Shown here: one piece after another, positions 16,292 through 24,299 of the stretch
Layout: each line of letters opens with the position of its first letter
How positions within the stretch are numbered: position 1 is the first letter of the stretch
DNA from: an uncultured Clostridia bacterium
GTDB taxonomy: Bacteria > Bacillota > Clostridia > Christensenellales > Aristaeellaceae
Direction: 5' to 3'
Assembly (NCBI GenBank): GCA_946413245.1
Contig: CAMKJS010000033.1
Location: forward strand, 1-33,479
DNA length: 33,479 bases
Notes under the pieces: model-generated
Seen by the model: the letters and a program-made list of their open reading frames with translations, nothing else
Told to the model about the DNA's origin: nothing
Databases searched by the model: none
Position numbers and translations under genes: made by a program

Positions 16292-16783
16292 ATGAATGAG
16301 CTGCGCACCGAACTGAAGGAACTGCTGGACACGGCACGTTCCGTCCGTCCGCCGGCCCTGCGGAGGAGTCTGCGGGACGACGCGCTCTATGCCACGGATC
16401 TGCCTGCCGCGGCGGAGGCTGAAACGGTGGAAGCGTTTCTGCGGGCCGCCGGAAACGCGGGCTGGACCGCCCGCCAGGAAGCTGGCTGGATCGAGCTGGA
16501 CAAGGCGGTTCGCCGGCAACCGGCGGGCGGATTCCGCGGCCCTTACGGACCGGAGGCAGCCTGCCTGCTGCACCTGCTTCGGAGACATCGGCCGGCTGTG
16601 CCTTCGCCGGAGGCGGAAGAGGCCGCGGCTGCCGCGGCGCGGCGGCTGATCAAAGCCGGGGAAGCGGGCCCGGAAGCCTATGAAAAGGCGTGCGCGCAGT
16701 TGCACACGGAATGGGCCGTACGGCTGCGTACCGGAGTGCTGCTGCCGGATCTGGACGATTCTTTTTTTACATGTGAAGCGTAA
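16292..16783 (+). CDS. Hypothetical protein, 163 residues
   Basis: I do not recognise this protein. The start is placed at ATG 16292, with GAGG 10 bases upstream inside the end of the CapA-like gene; the frame is open further upstream but that part overlaps the CapA-like gene on the same strand. The product is Ala/Arg/Glu-rich and predicted mostly helical, without signal peptide or membrane helix. A possible compact domain is AGNAGWTARQEAGWIELDK, followed by helical segments and a C-terminal LRTGVLLPDLDDSFFTCEA. It lies 11 bases after the CapA-like gene and 33 bases before the MBL gene, so the three are probably co-transcribed. Confidence 0.65.
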   Translation: MNELRTELKELLDTARSVRPPALRRSLRDDALYATDLPAAAEAETVEAFLRAAGNAGWTARQEAGWIELDKAVRRQPAGGFRGPYGPEAACLLHLLRRHRPAVPSPEAEEAAAAAARRLIKAGEAGPEAYEKACAQLHTEWAVRLRTGVLLPDLDDSFFTCEA

Positions 16784-16816
16784 TTCAAGAAACTGTTGCT
16801 ATGGGAGGAAGGAAAA

Positions 16817-17482
16817 ATGCTGATTCGACATGTGGGACATGCGGAATTCCTGATTGAAACCGAGAGCGGCTGCCGGATCGTGACCGATCCCTACGACGCG
16901 AGCTGCGGATATCCTGTTCCGGAGCTTACGGCGGACGCCGTGCTGGTGAGCCATCAGCATCACGACCACAACGCGGTGGAAACCCTGAAGGGAAATCCCA
17001 GGGTTATCGACAAGGCAGGCACCTATACGCTGGACTCGGATATCCGGGTGACGGCGCTGAAAGGATACCATGATAACGAGCAGGGCGCGAAACGGGGAGA
17101 AACCCTGCTGTTCCTGCTGGAAACCGAAGGGCTGCGCGTGGTTCATCTGGGCGACCTGGGAGACGCGCTGACCGACGAGCAGGCGGAACAGCTGAAGAAC
17201 CCGGATATCCTGATGATTCCGGTGGGAGGCTTCTTTACCATCGACGCGGCGCTGGCGCTGAAGACCGCGCGGCAGCTCGGCGCCCGGGTGGTGCTGCCCA
17301 TGCACTACAAGACTGAATATAACCGGGACTGGCCGATTTCCGGTCCCGAAGAATTCCTGAAGGGATATGAAAAGGACGATATCAGCCTGGGCCTGCCGTG
17401 CCTGCGCGTGACCGCGGGAGATCTGGCCTGCCAGCCGAAGGTCGCCCTGTTTACAGCCGTATGCGGCGGGCAGCAGGCATAA
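16817..17482 (+). CDS. MBL-fold metal-dependent hydrolase, UlaG/YtkL-like
   Basis: 221 residues. The metallo-beta-lactamase signature is clear: HQHHDH (H46, H48, D50, H51), a later VVHLGDLGD with the bridging Asp, and LPMHYKTEY for the last histidine. The opening RHVGHAEFLIETESGCRIVTDPY is typical of the UlaG-like branch (predicted Zn-dependent hydrolases of unknown substrate). The start at 16817 is chosen because GGGAGGAAGGA lies immediately before it at good spacing; the ATG at 16796 lacks this. Its last 32 bases overlap the end of the convergent transglutaminase gene, with no terminator between them. Confidence 0.9.
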   Translation: MLIRHVGHAEFLIETESGCRIVTDPYDASCGYPVPELTADAVLVSHQHHDHNAVETLKGNPRVIDKAGTYTLDSDIRVTALKGYHDNEQGAKRGETLLFLLETEGLRVVHLGDLGDALTDEQAEQLKNPDILMIPVGGFFTIDAALALKTARQLGARVVLPMHYKTEYNRDWPISGPEEFLKGYEKDDISLGLPCLRVTAGDLACQPKVALFTAVCGGQQA

Positions 17483-19661
17483 ACAGCCTGCGCAGCCAGT
17501 ACTTCAGCCTCGCGGGGGGAGCCAGTTCCTTCCGCACGCCACGGGCTGCCGTTTCCAGCAGGGCAGTGTCGCCCGGCGTGCAGGAGGCGGTGGAATAGCG
17601 AACCAGGGACACGCATTCACCCACGGTGCCCAGCGCCTCGGAGAAGCGGCCGGTGCGGTCTACCCGCTGGGTGAAAGAAATGACAGTTTCCCCGGAATTC
17701 CGGACAAAACCTTCCGCGGCCAGGGCGGCCGCCAGCTCTCTGAACCAGATTTCCAGACGAGCCTCCTCCGCGGAGGCTCTTTTCGCGCGCAGAGAAGGAG
17801 AAGTCCAGATGCCCCGGACGATCAGCGCCGCTGGCAGAAGCAGAAGGAGTATCCAGATCGGGAAGGAAGAGGCGGCGGGCGGCGCGGCGGGCGGATCGCT
17901 TTCCGCGGAAGCGGACGAGTCTGTTTCCTGCTCCTCCGGCTGCTCTTCCGATTCCTGCGGTTCAGCGTCGGCCGGTTCCACCGGCGCCGGAGAGGGATCC
18001 GGCTCGTTTTTGATCGCGTCGTCCCCGGGAAGCTGTTCCGTGGTCCGACCCGGTGTGGCGTCAAAGGTGAGCCAGCCGAAACCCTCAAAACAGACTTCGG
18101 TCCAGGCATGTGCGTCCAGACCGCTGACGACAGCCTCACCGGCGGCGTTCGGCACCGCCAGATACCCTTCCACATACCGGGCAGGAAGGCCCGCCATCCG
18201 GCAGAGGACCGTGAGGGCGGAGGCAAAGTACGTGCAGTAGCCCGCACGGGTCTCCAACAGAAAACTTGTAACAAAATCCACATTGGCCGGATGATCCGGC
18301 ACATCCAGGGTATAGCGGCAGTTACGGGAAAGCCAGGACTGCAGTGCGAACGCTTTTTCATACGGGGAAGTCAGCCCTGCGGTAATTTCCGTGGCCAGAT
18401 CATACACCGGCTTTTCCAGATGGGACGGCAACGTTGTGTAGAGACTGACGATCTCCGGCCAGGACGGATCGGAAAGGGAGGAGGCGGCGGCAACCAGCGT
18501 GCCGATGCCGGGATCCCCGGCCCGGAAGAGCGGAGCCAGGATTTCATACGTATCTCCGTTCTGCAGATTCCGGGTGATGAATACCTCAGAGGAATTGGAA
18601 AAATACGGAACCATATCGCCGCCCGGCGTCAGTTCCCGGACGCGCTGAGGGACAAAGAGCGTGGAAGACCCGCCGCTGAGAATCCGAACCGCGACCGGAT
18701 ACGCGGTAAGAAGAGCGTTTTCGGAGGAAATCGCCGGAAGATTCATATCAAACAGCCGGGCGCGTGTGGATGCTGTCTGGGGCGACTGCCACAGATAACG
18801 CGGGCCTCCGGTCGTGTTCCGCCAGGTATGGCCGTCATACTCATTCAGAATAACGCCGCGAAGATACACGGAGCGAGGCGCGGAAACCTGCATGACGGAA
18901 TGTTCGCTGATCTCGGGCTTCCCGCCGAGCTGGGAAGGTCCCTCCGGATAATACCCCTCGGAGGACAGGGAGAATACATCCCGGGGTTCGGTAAAGAAGA
19001 GACGGTCCGCGATGGCCTTGCGCATTTCCTCTGCTTTCTCCTGCAGCGGCTCCACGACGAACCCGCCCGTCTTCGGCGCGAGAAGGAAGGCCAGCGCCGT
19101 CAGCAGCGCGGCCCAGGGGAGCACCCGCCACAACGGTGTTTGCTCATGCCGGTCCGCCACCAGCAGGAGCAGCAGCGGGACCAGCGCGGGAATCAGCCAG
19201 GGAATCAGCTCCGGCGAATCGGTAAGCCAGAGGAGCAGCACGGTTCCTGTACACAGCACAAGGGACGGGAGATAGGACGCGCCGGGGAATACGGCCAGCC
19301 AGGCGATCAGCCCCGCCGCCAGGGAAAGCAGCAGAACCGCGTCGTCCCGGACAAGCGGCAGGGCGGAGTGAAGCCCCCGCAGCCGGAGACTGACGGCAAT
19401 CAGCACGTCGGACAGGCGTTGATATCCGCCCAGCGCAACAATCCAGAGAAGGAGGAGCAGCGGCAGGGCGATCCCGGCCGCGATCGCCCAGGAACGGCGA
19501 AAGGAGGCTGCCTCCAGCAGCAGGATGGCCGCGCCGGCCCACAGGAGGGGCATCCAGGAGGAGAAACCGCGGAACAGGATACCCAGCACGGGCATCAGAA
19601 CCCCGGCGGCAAGCAGCCACGCAAGCAGCGCGTGCAGGCCTTTGCGGCGCAGATTCTCCAT
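17451..19661 (-). CDS. Membrane transglutaminase-like protein (TgpA-type)
   Basis: 736 residues. The N-terminal ~200 residues hold about six membrane helices. An extracellular region follows, then a transglutaminase core with intact Cys-His-Asp triad: C476 in TRAGYCTYFAS, H518 in GLDAHAWTEV and D534 in TFDATPG. After it come a Pro/Glu-rich linker, a further membrane helix near residues 604-622, and a cytoplasmic DUF4129-like tail (EARLEIWFRELAAALAAEGF, VISFTQRVDR). This is the TgpA layout. The start is ATG 19661 because AGGAGGA lies 9 bases upstream; a GTG at 19670 would abut the ribosome binding site. It is third in the MoxR-DUF58-TgpA set, a widespread trio thought to act at the cell surface; its substrate is unknown. 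Confidence 0.9.
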   Translation of the reverse strand: MENLRRKGLHALLAWLLAAGVLMPVLGILFRGFSSWMPLLWAGAAILLLEAASFRRSWAIAAGIALPLLLLLWIVALGGYQRLSDVLIAVSLRLRGLHSALPLVRDDAVLLLSLAAGLIAWLAVFPGASYLPSLVLCTGTVLLLWLTDSPELIPWLIPALVPLLLLLVADRHEQTPLWRVLPWAALLTALAFLLAPKTGGFVVEPLQEKAEEMRKAIADRLFFTEPRDVFSLSSEGYYPEGPSQLGGKPEISEHSVMQVSAPRSVYLRGVILNEYDGHTWRNTTGGPRYLWQSPQTASTRARLFDMNLPAISSENALLTAYPVAVRILSGGSSTLFVPQRVRELTPGGDMVPYFSNSSEVFITRNLQNGDTYEILAPLFRAGDPGIGTLVAAASSLSDPSWPEIVSLYTTLPSHLEKPVYDLATEITAGLTSPYEKAFALQSWLSRNCRYTLDVPDHPANVDFVTSFLLETRAGYCTYFASALTVLCRMAGLPARYVEGYLAVPNAAGEAVVSGLDAHAWTEVCFEGFGWLTFDATPGRTTEQLPGDDAIKNEPDPSPAPVEPADAEPQESEEQPEEQETDSSASAESDPPAAPPAASSFPIWILLLLLPAALIVRGIWTSPSLRAKRASAEEARLEIWFRELAAALAAEGFVRNSGETVISFTQRVDRTGRFSEALGTVGECVSLVRYSTASCTPGDTALLETAARGVRKELAPPARLKYWLRRLFMPAARRIRL

Positions 19662-19778
19662 CAGGCGCACTCCTCCTTTCCTGTTTTATGTTCAATATAT
19701 TTCATTTATGCTGTGCCGAGCATATTTGAATATGGGAACAACGTATCGTTATGCAATACATCTCCGGACTGCGGGCAT

Positions 19779-20930
19779 TTATGCCGGGCGGGGTGTGAGC
19801 GTTTCGATCTCCACAGAGGCCTGCTCCAGCCGCGAGAGCAAGGGACGGACGTTGGCGTCGTCCGGCGCGAAGGTGGCCAGATACAGGCGAATGGCGGGAC
19901 CCATGCGGCGCATACGGATCATGAGATCCACCATGGCGCTGTTCAGCCGGGCAGAAATCACCACGACACAGCCGACCTTCCGCAGCCGGCCGCTCTCCAT
20001 CATCAGAACCCGTTCAAAACGGTCCGTTTCCGAAAAATCCACCCGTGCCAGGTACTGGAAGGCGATGGGAACCCCCATGCTCTTTTCCACGTCCACCGGA
20101 TGGCTGCCGGGCAGCGGCATCCGCACGGAATGACCCGTCACGGCCTGCTGGGAGAAAACGGAAGCGGCGGTCTCCAGCAGCAGATCCCGCAGATCAGCTT
20201 CCGCCTGCGGATGGCCCCAGGATGGCGGACGGGAACAATCCATGACGATCAGCACATCCTGGAGAATCGGCTCGTCAAACTTGCGTACCATGAGCTCTCC
20301 TTTTTTGACGGAAAGCTTCCAATGTATTTTCTTCATGGCGTCCCCGGCCTGATAGGCCCGCACGTCCGACGGGGCGCTGATATCCTCCGTAGCCCGGTGC
20401 ATCGCCTCGCTGCCCGGATCTCCGGGGGACAGAACCAGGGGCTTCGTCTCAAAAGTGCGGGGGAGCACCGTCAGATCGAAAAGGCTCCGGTCCATGGGAA
20501 CGCGGCGGGAAAACAGCCCGAGCAGATCCTCCACCACGCAGGCGCGGATGCCGGAGGGATAGATACCCACATGGGCGGCGTGTACGGGCATCTGCAGGGT
20601 CTGCAGGCGGCCGGGTTCATCCTTCAGGCGGATCTCGCGGGAATCCGCGGCCGCGGAAACCAGCTCCAGGGCAACCGGAGCAATTGGAATTCTGCCCTTA
20701 TGCCGCAGGGAAAACTGCAGCAGCACATCCTCCCCGCGGTGCACCGTATCCTCCGAAATCCGGGTGGATACGGACAGGGTTCCGGACGCCCAGAGCACAC
20801 TGAAAAAGCCGGTGATTCCGGCAAGCAGCAGCAGGATGGAAAGCATATAAAACAGCTCGCTGCCCGTGGCAAACGCGACAGCCAGCATTGCGGCAAGCAG
20901 GGACAGGGGAAGCGCAAGACGGCATTTCAT
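19779..20930 (-). CDS. DUF58 domain protein
   Basis: 383 residues. Two N-terminal membrane helices (about 5-22 and 27-48), a beta-rich segment, then the DUF58 hallmark RAYQAGDAMKKIHWKLSVKK with GELMVRKF (about 191-218), followed by a von Willebrand A-like strand VLIVMDCSR whose metal site is only partly conserved. DUF58 proteins accompany MoxR ATPases and are thought to be their membrane-bound partners or clients. Its ATG overlaps the stop of the moxR gene (ATGA), which points to translational coupling. A 117-bp gap separates it from the transglutaminase gene, containing a small hairpin over the stop codon and AT-rich sequence that might hold a weak promoter. Confidence 0.92.
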   Translation of the reverse strand: MKCRLALPLSLLAAMLAVAFATGSELFYMLSILLLLAGITGFFSVLWASGTLSVSTRISEDTVHRGEDVLLQFSLRHKGRIPIAPVALELVSAAADSREIRLKDEPGRLQTLQMPVHAAHVGIYPSGIRACVVEDLLGLFSRRVPMDRSLFDLTVLPRTFETKPLVLSPGDPGSEAMHRATEDISAPSDVRAYQAGDAMKKIHWKLSVKKGELMVRKFDEPILQDVLIVMDCSRPPSWGHPQAEADLRDLLLETAASVFSQQAVTGHSVRMPLPGSHPVDVEKSMGVPIAFQYLARVDFSETDRFERVLMMESGRLRKVGCVVVISARLNSAMVDLMIRMRRMGPAIRLYLATFAPDDANVRPLLSRLEQASVEIETLTPRPA

Positions 20931-21871
20931 AGCTTCACCGGCACATTCGTATTCTGCAGAATGGTCAGCAGGATCTGTTCCGTCTGAACACCCTTCATTC
21001 TGGCTTCGGGGGAAAGCACCATCCGATGGGCCAGGACGGGAAGGAACATATGCTGCACATCCTCAGGAAGGATGAAATCCCGGTCGTCCAGCAGGGCGCA
21101 GGCCTGGGCGCCGTGAATCAGGGCGATGGCGGCGCGGGTGGAGGCGCCCAGCTGCAGGGCGGGATCCCTGCGGGTGGCGGCTGCCAGGGTGGCCACATAG
21201 GAGCGGACCTCGGCTGAGCAGTAAACCCGGGTGACTTCCTCCTGCATGGCCAGAATATCCTGCGCTGTGCAGACGGGCTCAATGGTCGCCATCGGCCGGA
21301 CCGGGCCGGAGTAGCGCTCCAGCACGTCCATCTCCTGTTCCACGGTGGGATAGCCGATGGAAATCCGGAGGAAGAAACGGTCCACCTGCGCTTCCGGCAG
21401 AGGATAGGTGCCGACAAATTCACCCGGGTTCTGGGTGGCCAGCACGATAAAGGGCTCCGGCAGGGGATGGGTGACGCCGTCCACGGTCACCTGATGCTCT
21501 TCCATGACCTCCAGGAGGGCAGCCTGGGTCTTGGGACTGGTGCGGTTGATTTCGTCGGCCAGGACGATCTGGCTCATGACCGCGCCTTCCTTATATTCCA
21601 TCTCTCCGGTTTTGAAATTCACGAGGGTGAAACCGGTCACGTCCGACGGCATCAGGTCCGGCGTGAACTGGATCCGGCGGAAACTGCAGTCCAGCGAGCG
21701 GGCAAGCGCGCTGGCCAGCGTGGTTTTGCCGACACCCGGCACGTCCTCAATCAGAACATGGCCCCGGCACAGCAGGGCGATCAGGGCGTATTCAACCGCT
21801 TCTTCCTTGCCGACAATGGCCTTGCCGATGGCCCTTTGCAGCGATAGTATCATCCGACCGGGATTCAGCAT
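20927..21871 (-). CDS. MoxR family AAA+ ATPase
   Basis: 314 residues, usual size. The P-loop is DVPGVGKTT (K49) and Walker B is VLADEINR (D106, E107). TQAALLEVMEEHQVTVDG, ATQNPGEFVGTYPLPEAQVDRF and a C-terminal lid domain (REDVQHMF-like LPEDVQHMFLPVLAHR) complete the MoxR pattern. Members are thought to be chaperones that mature or activate proteins, often with von Willebrand-type partners. AAGGAGG lies 8 bases before the ATG. It is the first gene of a three-gene operon behind a good promoter at 21906-21934. Confidence 0.95.
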   Translation of the reverse strand: MLNPGRMILSLQRAIGKAIVGKEEAVEYALIALLCRGHVLIEDVPGVGKTTLASALARSLDCSFRRIQFTPDLMPSDVTGFTLVNFKTGEMEYKEGAVMSQIVLADEINRTSPKTQAALLEVMEEHQVTVDGVTHPLPEPFIVLATQNPGEFVGTYPLPEAQVDRFFLRISIGYPTVEQEMDVLERYSGPVRPMATIEPVCTAQDILAMQEEVTRVYCSAEVRSYVATLAAATRRDPALQLGASTRAAIALIHGAQACALLDDRDFILPEDVQHMFLPVLAHRMVLSPEARMKGVQTEQILLTILQNTNVPVKL

Positions 21872-21905
21872 GGGGCTGGCCTCCTTCTGGGTTCGATCAG
21901 CCTGT

Positions 21906-21934
21906 ATTATACCCGGGAATCAGGGATCGTGCAA
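21906..21934 (-). promoter_or_regulatory. Sigma-A type promoter of the moxR operon
   Basis: On the minus strand, TTGCAC (complement of 21929-21934) and a perfect TATAAT (complement of 21906-21911) are separated by exactly 17 bases. The moxR start codon lies about 35 bases downstream. Confidence 0.8.
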
Positions 21935-21945
21935 CTTTATCAGAC

Positions 21946-21980
21946 GAGAGTGAAGAGTGGAGAGTGGAGAGCGGAGAGGA
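21946..21980. repeat. Tandem 7-bp repeat, five copies
   Basis: Five consecutive 7-mers: GAGAGTG, AAGAGTG, GAGAGTG, GAGAGCG, GAGAGGA. The purine-only run lies between the divergent moxR and acpS genes, just upstream of the moxR -35 box and of a TATGAT -10-like sequence facing acpS. Confidence 0.75.
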
Positions 21981-21982
21981 TT

Positions 21983-21993
21983 TATGATATGAT
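21983..21993 (+). promoter_or_regulatory. Possible -10 element for acpS
   Basis: TATGATATGAT contains two overlapping TATGAT hexamers about 35 bases before the acpS start. No matching -35 is visible because the tandem repeat occupies that place, so this is only a candidate. Confidence 0.4.
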
Positions 21994-22025
21994 AGACAGA
22001 GAAGGAACGGAGGAGGGGAAAGCGG

Positions 22026-22403
22026 ATGATTCTGGGAATCGGGCTGGACGTCTGCGAGATCGCGCGCATGGAAAAGAACCTGGAGGACGAACGCTTCCTG
22101 CGGCGCTTTTTCACGGAAGCCGAGGGGGCCTACGTCCGGAGCCGGGGAAAAGGCGCGGCGCAGACGCTGGCCGGCATGTTCGCAGCCAAGGAAGCGCTGG
22201 GAAAGGCGCTGGGAGGCGGGCTGGATTTCGAATTACGCGAGGCGGAAATCGTTCATGACGAAAACGGCTGCCCCGGATACGCGCTTACGGGCGTCCCCGC
22301 GGAACGGACCCGGGGAGAACGCCTGCTGCTGAGCATCACTCATGACGGCGGAGTGGCCGCCGCCATGTGCGTACGGGAAGGCGGGAGCGTGAAGAATTTC
22401 TGA
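22026..22403 (+). CDS. acpS: Holo-[acyl-carrier-protein] synthase
   Basis: 125 residues, normal length. Transfers the 4'-phosphopantetheine arm of CoA to the serine of acyl carrier protein, activating fatty acid synthesis. The family motif GIGLDVCEIARME contains the Mg-binding aspartate (D8), and the second motif LAGMFAAKEALGKALG contains the glutamate (E56). The LSITHDGGVAAAMC segment near the C-terminus is also typical. GGAGGGG lies about 7 bases before the ATG. A separate consensus promoter immediately after it suggests the next operon can be expressed independently. Confidence 0.94.
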   Translation: MILGIGLDVCEIARMEKNLEDERFLRRFFTEAEGAYVRSRGKGAAQTLAGMFAAKEALGKALGGGLDFELREAEIVHDENGCPGYALTGVPAERTRGERLLLSITHDGGVAAAMCVREGGSVKNF

Positions 22404-22419
22404 AGAATCACGTTTTTCC

Positions 22420-22448
22420 TTGTCAAACGGAGCGGTTTTCCATATAAT
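22420..22448 (+). promoter_or_regulatory. Sigma-A type promoter of the seven-gene operon
   Basis: TTGTCA (22420-22425) and TATAAT (22443-22448) are 17 bases apart, a near-consensus promoter. The first start codon is 86 bases after the -10 box, leaving an untranslated leader of about 75-80 bases in which I see no strong structure. Confidence 0.82.
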
Positions 22449-22533
22449 AAATATATCGGAAAACGCCGCCCGCGGCGAATGCCGGAGCGGTCTGCGAAGC
22501 ATTGAGGAAGTTCAAAAGAAAGGCGGGAGCAGG

Positions 22534-24252
22534 ATGACAATTCAGGAGAGATTCGCCCAATGGATGAAGGACTTTGCCCAGGACCAGGAAACCGTCGCCA
22601 GTCTGGAGGAAATCCGGAATAACCCGAAGGAAATCGAGGATCGGTTCTATACGGAGCTGAGCTTCGGCACCGCGGGCATGCGGGGTGTGCTCGGCGCCGG
22701 AATGAACCGTATGAACAAATACAACGTGCGCCGGGCCACAAAGGGTCTGGCTGAGTATCTGCTGCAAAACCCGGAGGAGGCGCAGCGCGGTGTGGTGATC
22801 GCTTACGACAGCCGCCGCTTCAGCCGTGAATTCGCATGGGACACGGCGCTGGTGCTGTGCCAGGAAGGCGTGCCCGCCTATCTGTTTGACGCGCTCCGCC
22901 CGGTGCCGGTGCTGAGCTATGCCGTGCGCCATCTGCACGCTATCGCCGGCGTGGTGATTACGGCCAGCCACAATCCGCCCCAGTACAACGGATACAAGGT
23001 ATACGGGGAAGACGGCGCCCAGGTGGGGCCGGAAGCCGCGGAAGGCATCACGAAGATCATCCGGGCGACCCAGTATACGGACTGCAAGCTGATGGACATC
23101 AAAGAGGCGCTGGAGAAGGGCCTGCTGAAGATCATCGGCAACAAGGAAGTGGACGACGACTACGTCGCTCAGATCAAGACGCTGAGCATCAATCCGGAAC
23201 TGCTGCGGACGGAAGGGCCGAAGCTGAATATCGTCTACACCCCCCTGCACGGCAGCGGCAACGTACCGGTACGCCGCGTGCTGAAGGAAGTCGGCCTGAC
23301 CAACGTGGCTGTGGTGAAGGAGCAGGAGATGCCCGACCCGAACTTCAGCACGATCAAGGTGCCGAATCCCGAGGATCCGGGCGCCTATACGCTGGCTTTC
23401 AAGCTGGCGGAGGAAGTCGGCGCCAGCGTGATCTTCGCCACGGACCCGGACTGCGACCGCCTGGGCGTTGCCGTGAAGGACGGCGCAGGCGAATGGCATC
23501 TGCTGACCGGCAACCAGATCGGCTGCGTGCTGCTGCATTACATTCTCTCCAGCAAGCAGAAGGCCGGAACCCTTCCGAAGGACGGCGCGGCGGTGAAGAG
23601 CATCGTCAGCACCAGCCTGGCCAACAAGATCTGCGAGTCTTACGGCGTGGCCATGTTTGAAACACTGACCGGCTTCAAGTTCATCGGCGAGAAGATTCAG
23701 CAGTTCATGGACAAGGGAGATCATACCTTCCTGTTCGGCTTTGAGGAAAGCTACGGCTTCCTGAGCAGCACCTTCGTGCGGGATAAGGACGGCGTGAACG
23801 CCAGCCTGCTGATCAGCGAAGTGGCCTGCGCCTGTATGGCAGAAGGCATCACGCTGTACGACCGGGTGCAGCAGATCTTCAGGGAATACGGATACTACGT
23901 GGAGAAGGTGGTTTCCACCACGTTGCCCGGCAAGGACGGCCTGACCCGGATGAAGGAGATCATGGCCGGTCTGCGGACCAATCCGCCGGAGGAAATCGGC
24001 GGGCTGAAGGTGACCGCCGTGCGGGATTATCTGAAGGGCGTCCGTATTGCCGACGGGAAGGAAGAGCCCACGGGCCTGCCGGTGTCCGACGTGCTGTACT
24101 TTGAACTGGAAAAGGGCTGCTGGGTCTGCGTACGCCCCTCCGGAACGGAGCCGAAGATCAAGCTGTACGTGAACAGCAACGACGCGGACAAAGAGGCGGC
24201 CGAAGCACTGAACGAGAAGCTGTGCGAGGCCAGCGAATCGCTGATGGTATAA
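22534..24252 (+). CDS. Phosphoglucomutase/phosphomannomutase
   Basis: 572 residues, the length of the PgcA-type alpha-phosphohexomutases of Bacillota. Interconverts glucose-1-phosphate and glucose-6-phosphate (or the mannose equivalents), feeding sugar-nucleotide and cell envelope synthesis. The catalytic phosphoserine is S145 in TASHNPPQYNGYK. The Mg loop is DPDCDRLGVA, the sugar-binding loop is GFEESYGFL, and the phosphate-binding loop is RPSGTEPKIKLY. The opening FGTAGMRGVLGAGMNRMN is also standard. The start at 22534 follows AAAGGCGGGAGCAGG; an in-frame ATG at 22420 lies inside the promoter and cannot be used from it. First gene of the operon. Confidence 0.95.
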   Translation: MTIQERFAQWMKDFAQDQETVASLEEIRNNPKEIEDRFYTELSFGTAGMRGVLGAGMNRMNKYNVRRATKGLAEYLLQNPEEAQRGVVIAYDSRRFSREFAWDTALVLCQEGVPAYLFDALRPVPVLSYAVRHLHAIAGVVITASHNPPQYNGYKVYGEDGAQVGPEAAEGITKIIRATQYTDCKLMDIKEALEKGLLKIIGNKEVDDDYVAQIKTLSINPELLRTEGPKLNIVYTPLHGSGNVPVRRVLKEVGLTNVAVVKEQEMPDPNFSTIKVPNPEDPGAYTLAFKLAEEVGASVIFATDPDCDRLGVAVKDGAGEWHLLTGNQIGCVLLHYILSSKQKAGTLPKDGAAVKSIVSTSLANKICESYGVAMFETLTGFKFIGEKIQQFMDKGDHTFLFGFEESYGFLSSTFVRDKDGVNASLLISEVACACMAEGITLYDRVQQIFREYGYYVEKVVSTTLPGKDGLTRMKEIMAGLRTNPPEEIGGLKVTAVRDYLKGVRIADGKEEPTGLPVSDVLYFELEKGCWVCVRPSGTEPKIKLYVNSNDADKEAAEALNEKLCEASESLMV

Positions 24253-24299
24253 TTCGGATCTATTATCGGGTATCCATTTCAGGGAAAGGAAGATCAGCC

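Noticed and set aside
18108-20987. 959-codon plus-strand frame across the transglutaminase and DUF58 genes
   Set aside because: The longest frame in the region, but it is a shadow: Gly/Arg/Gln/His-rich without any recognisable domain, while the minus strand has intact motifs and coupled starts.
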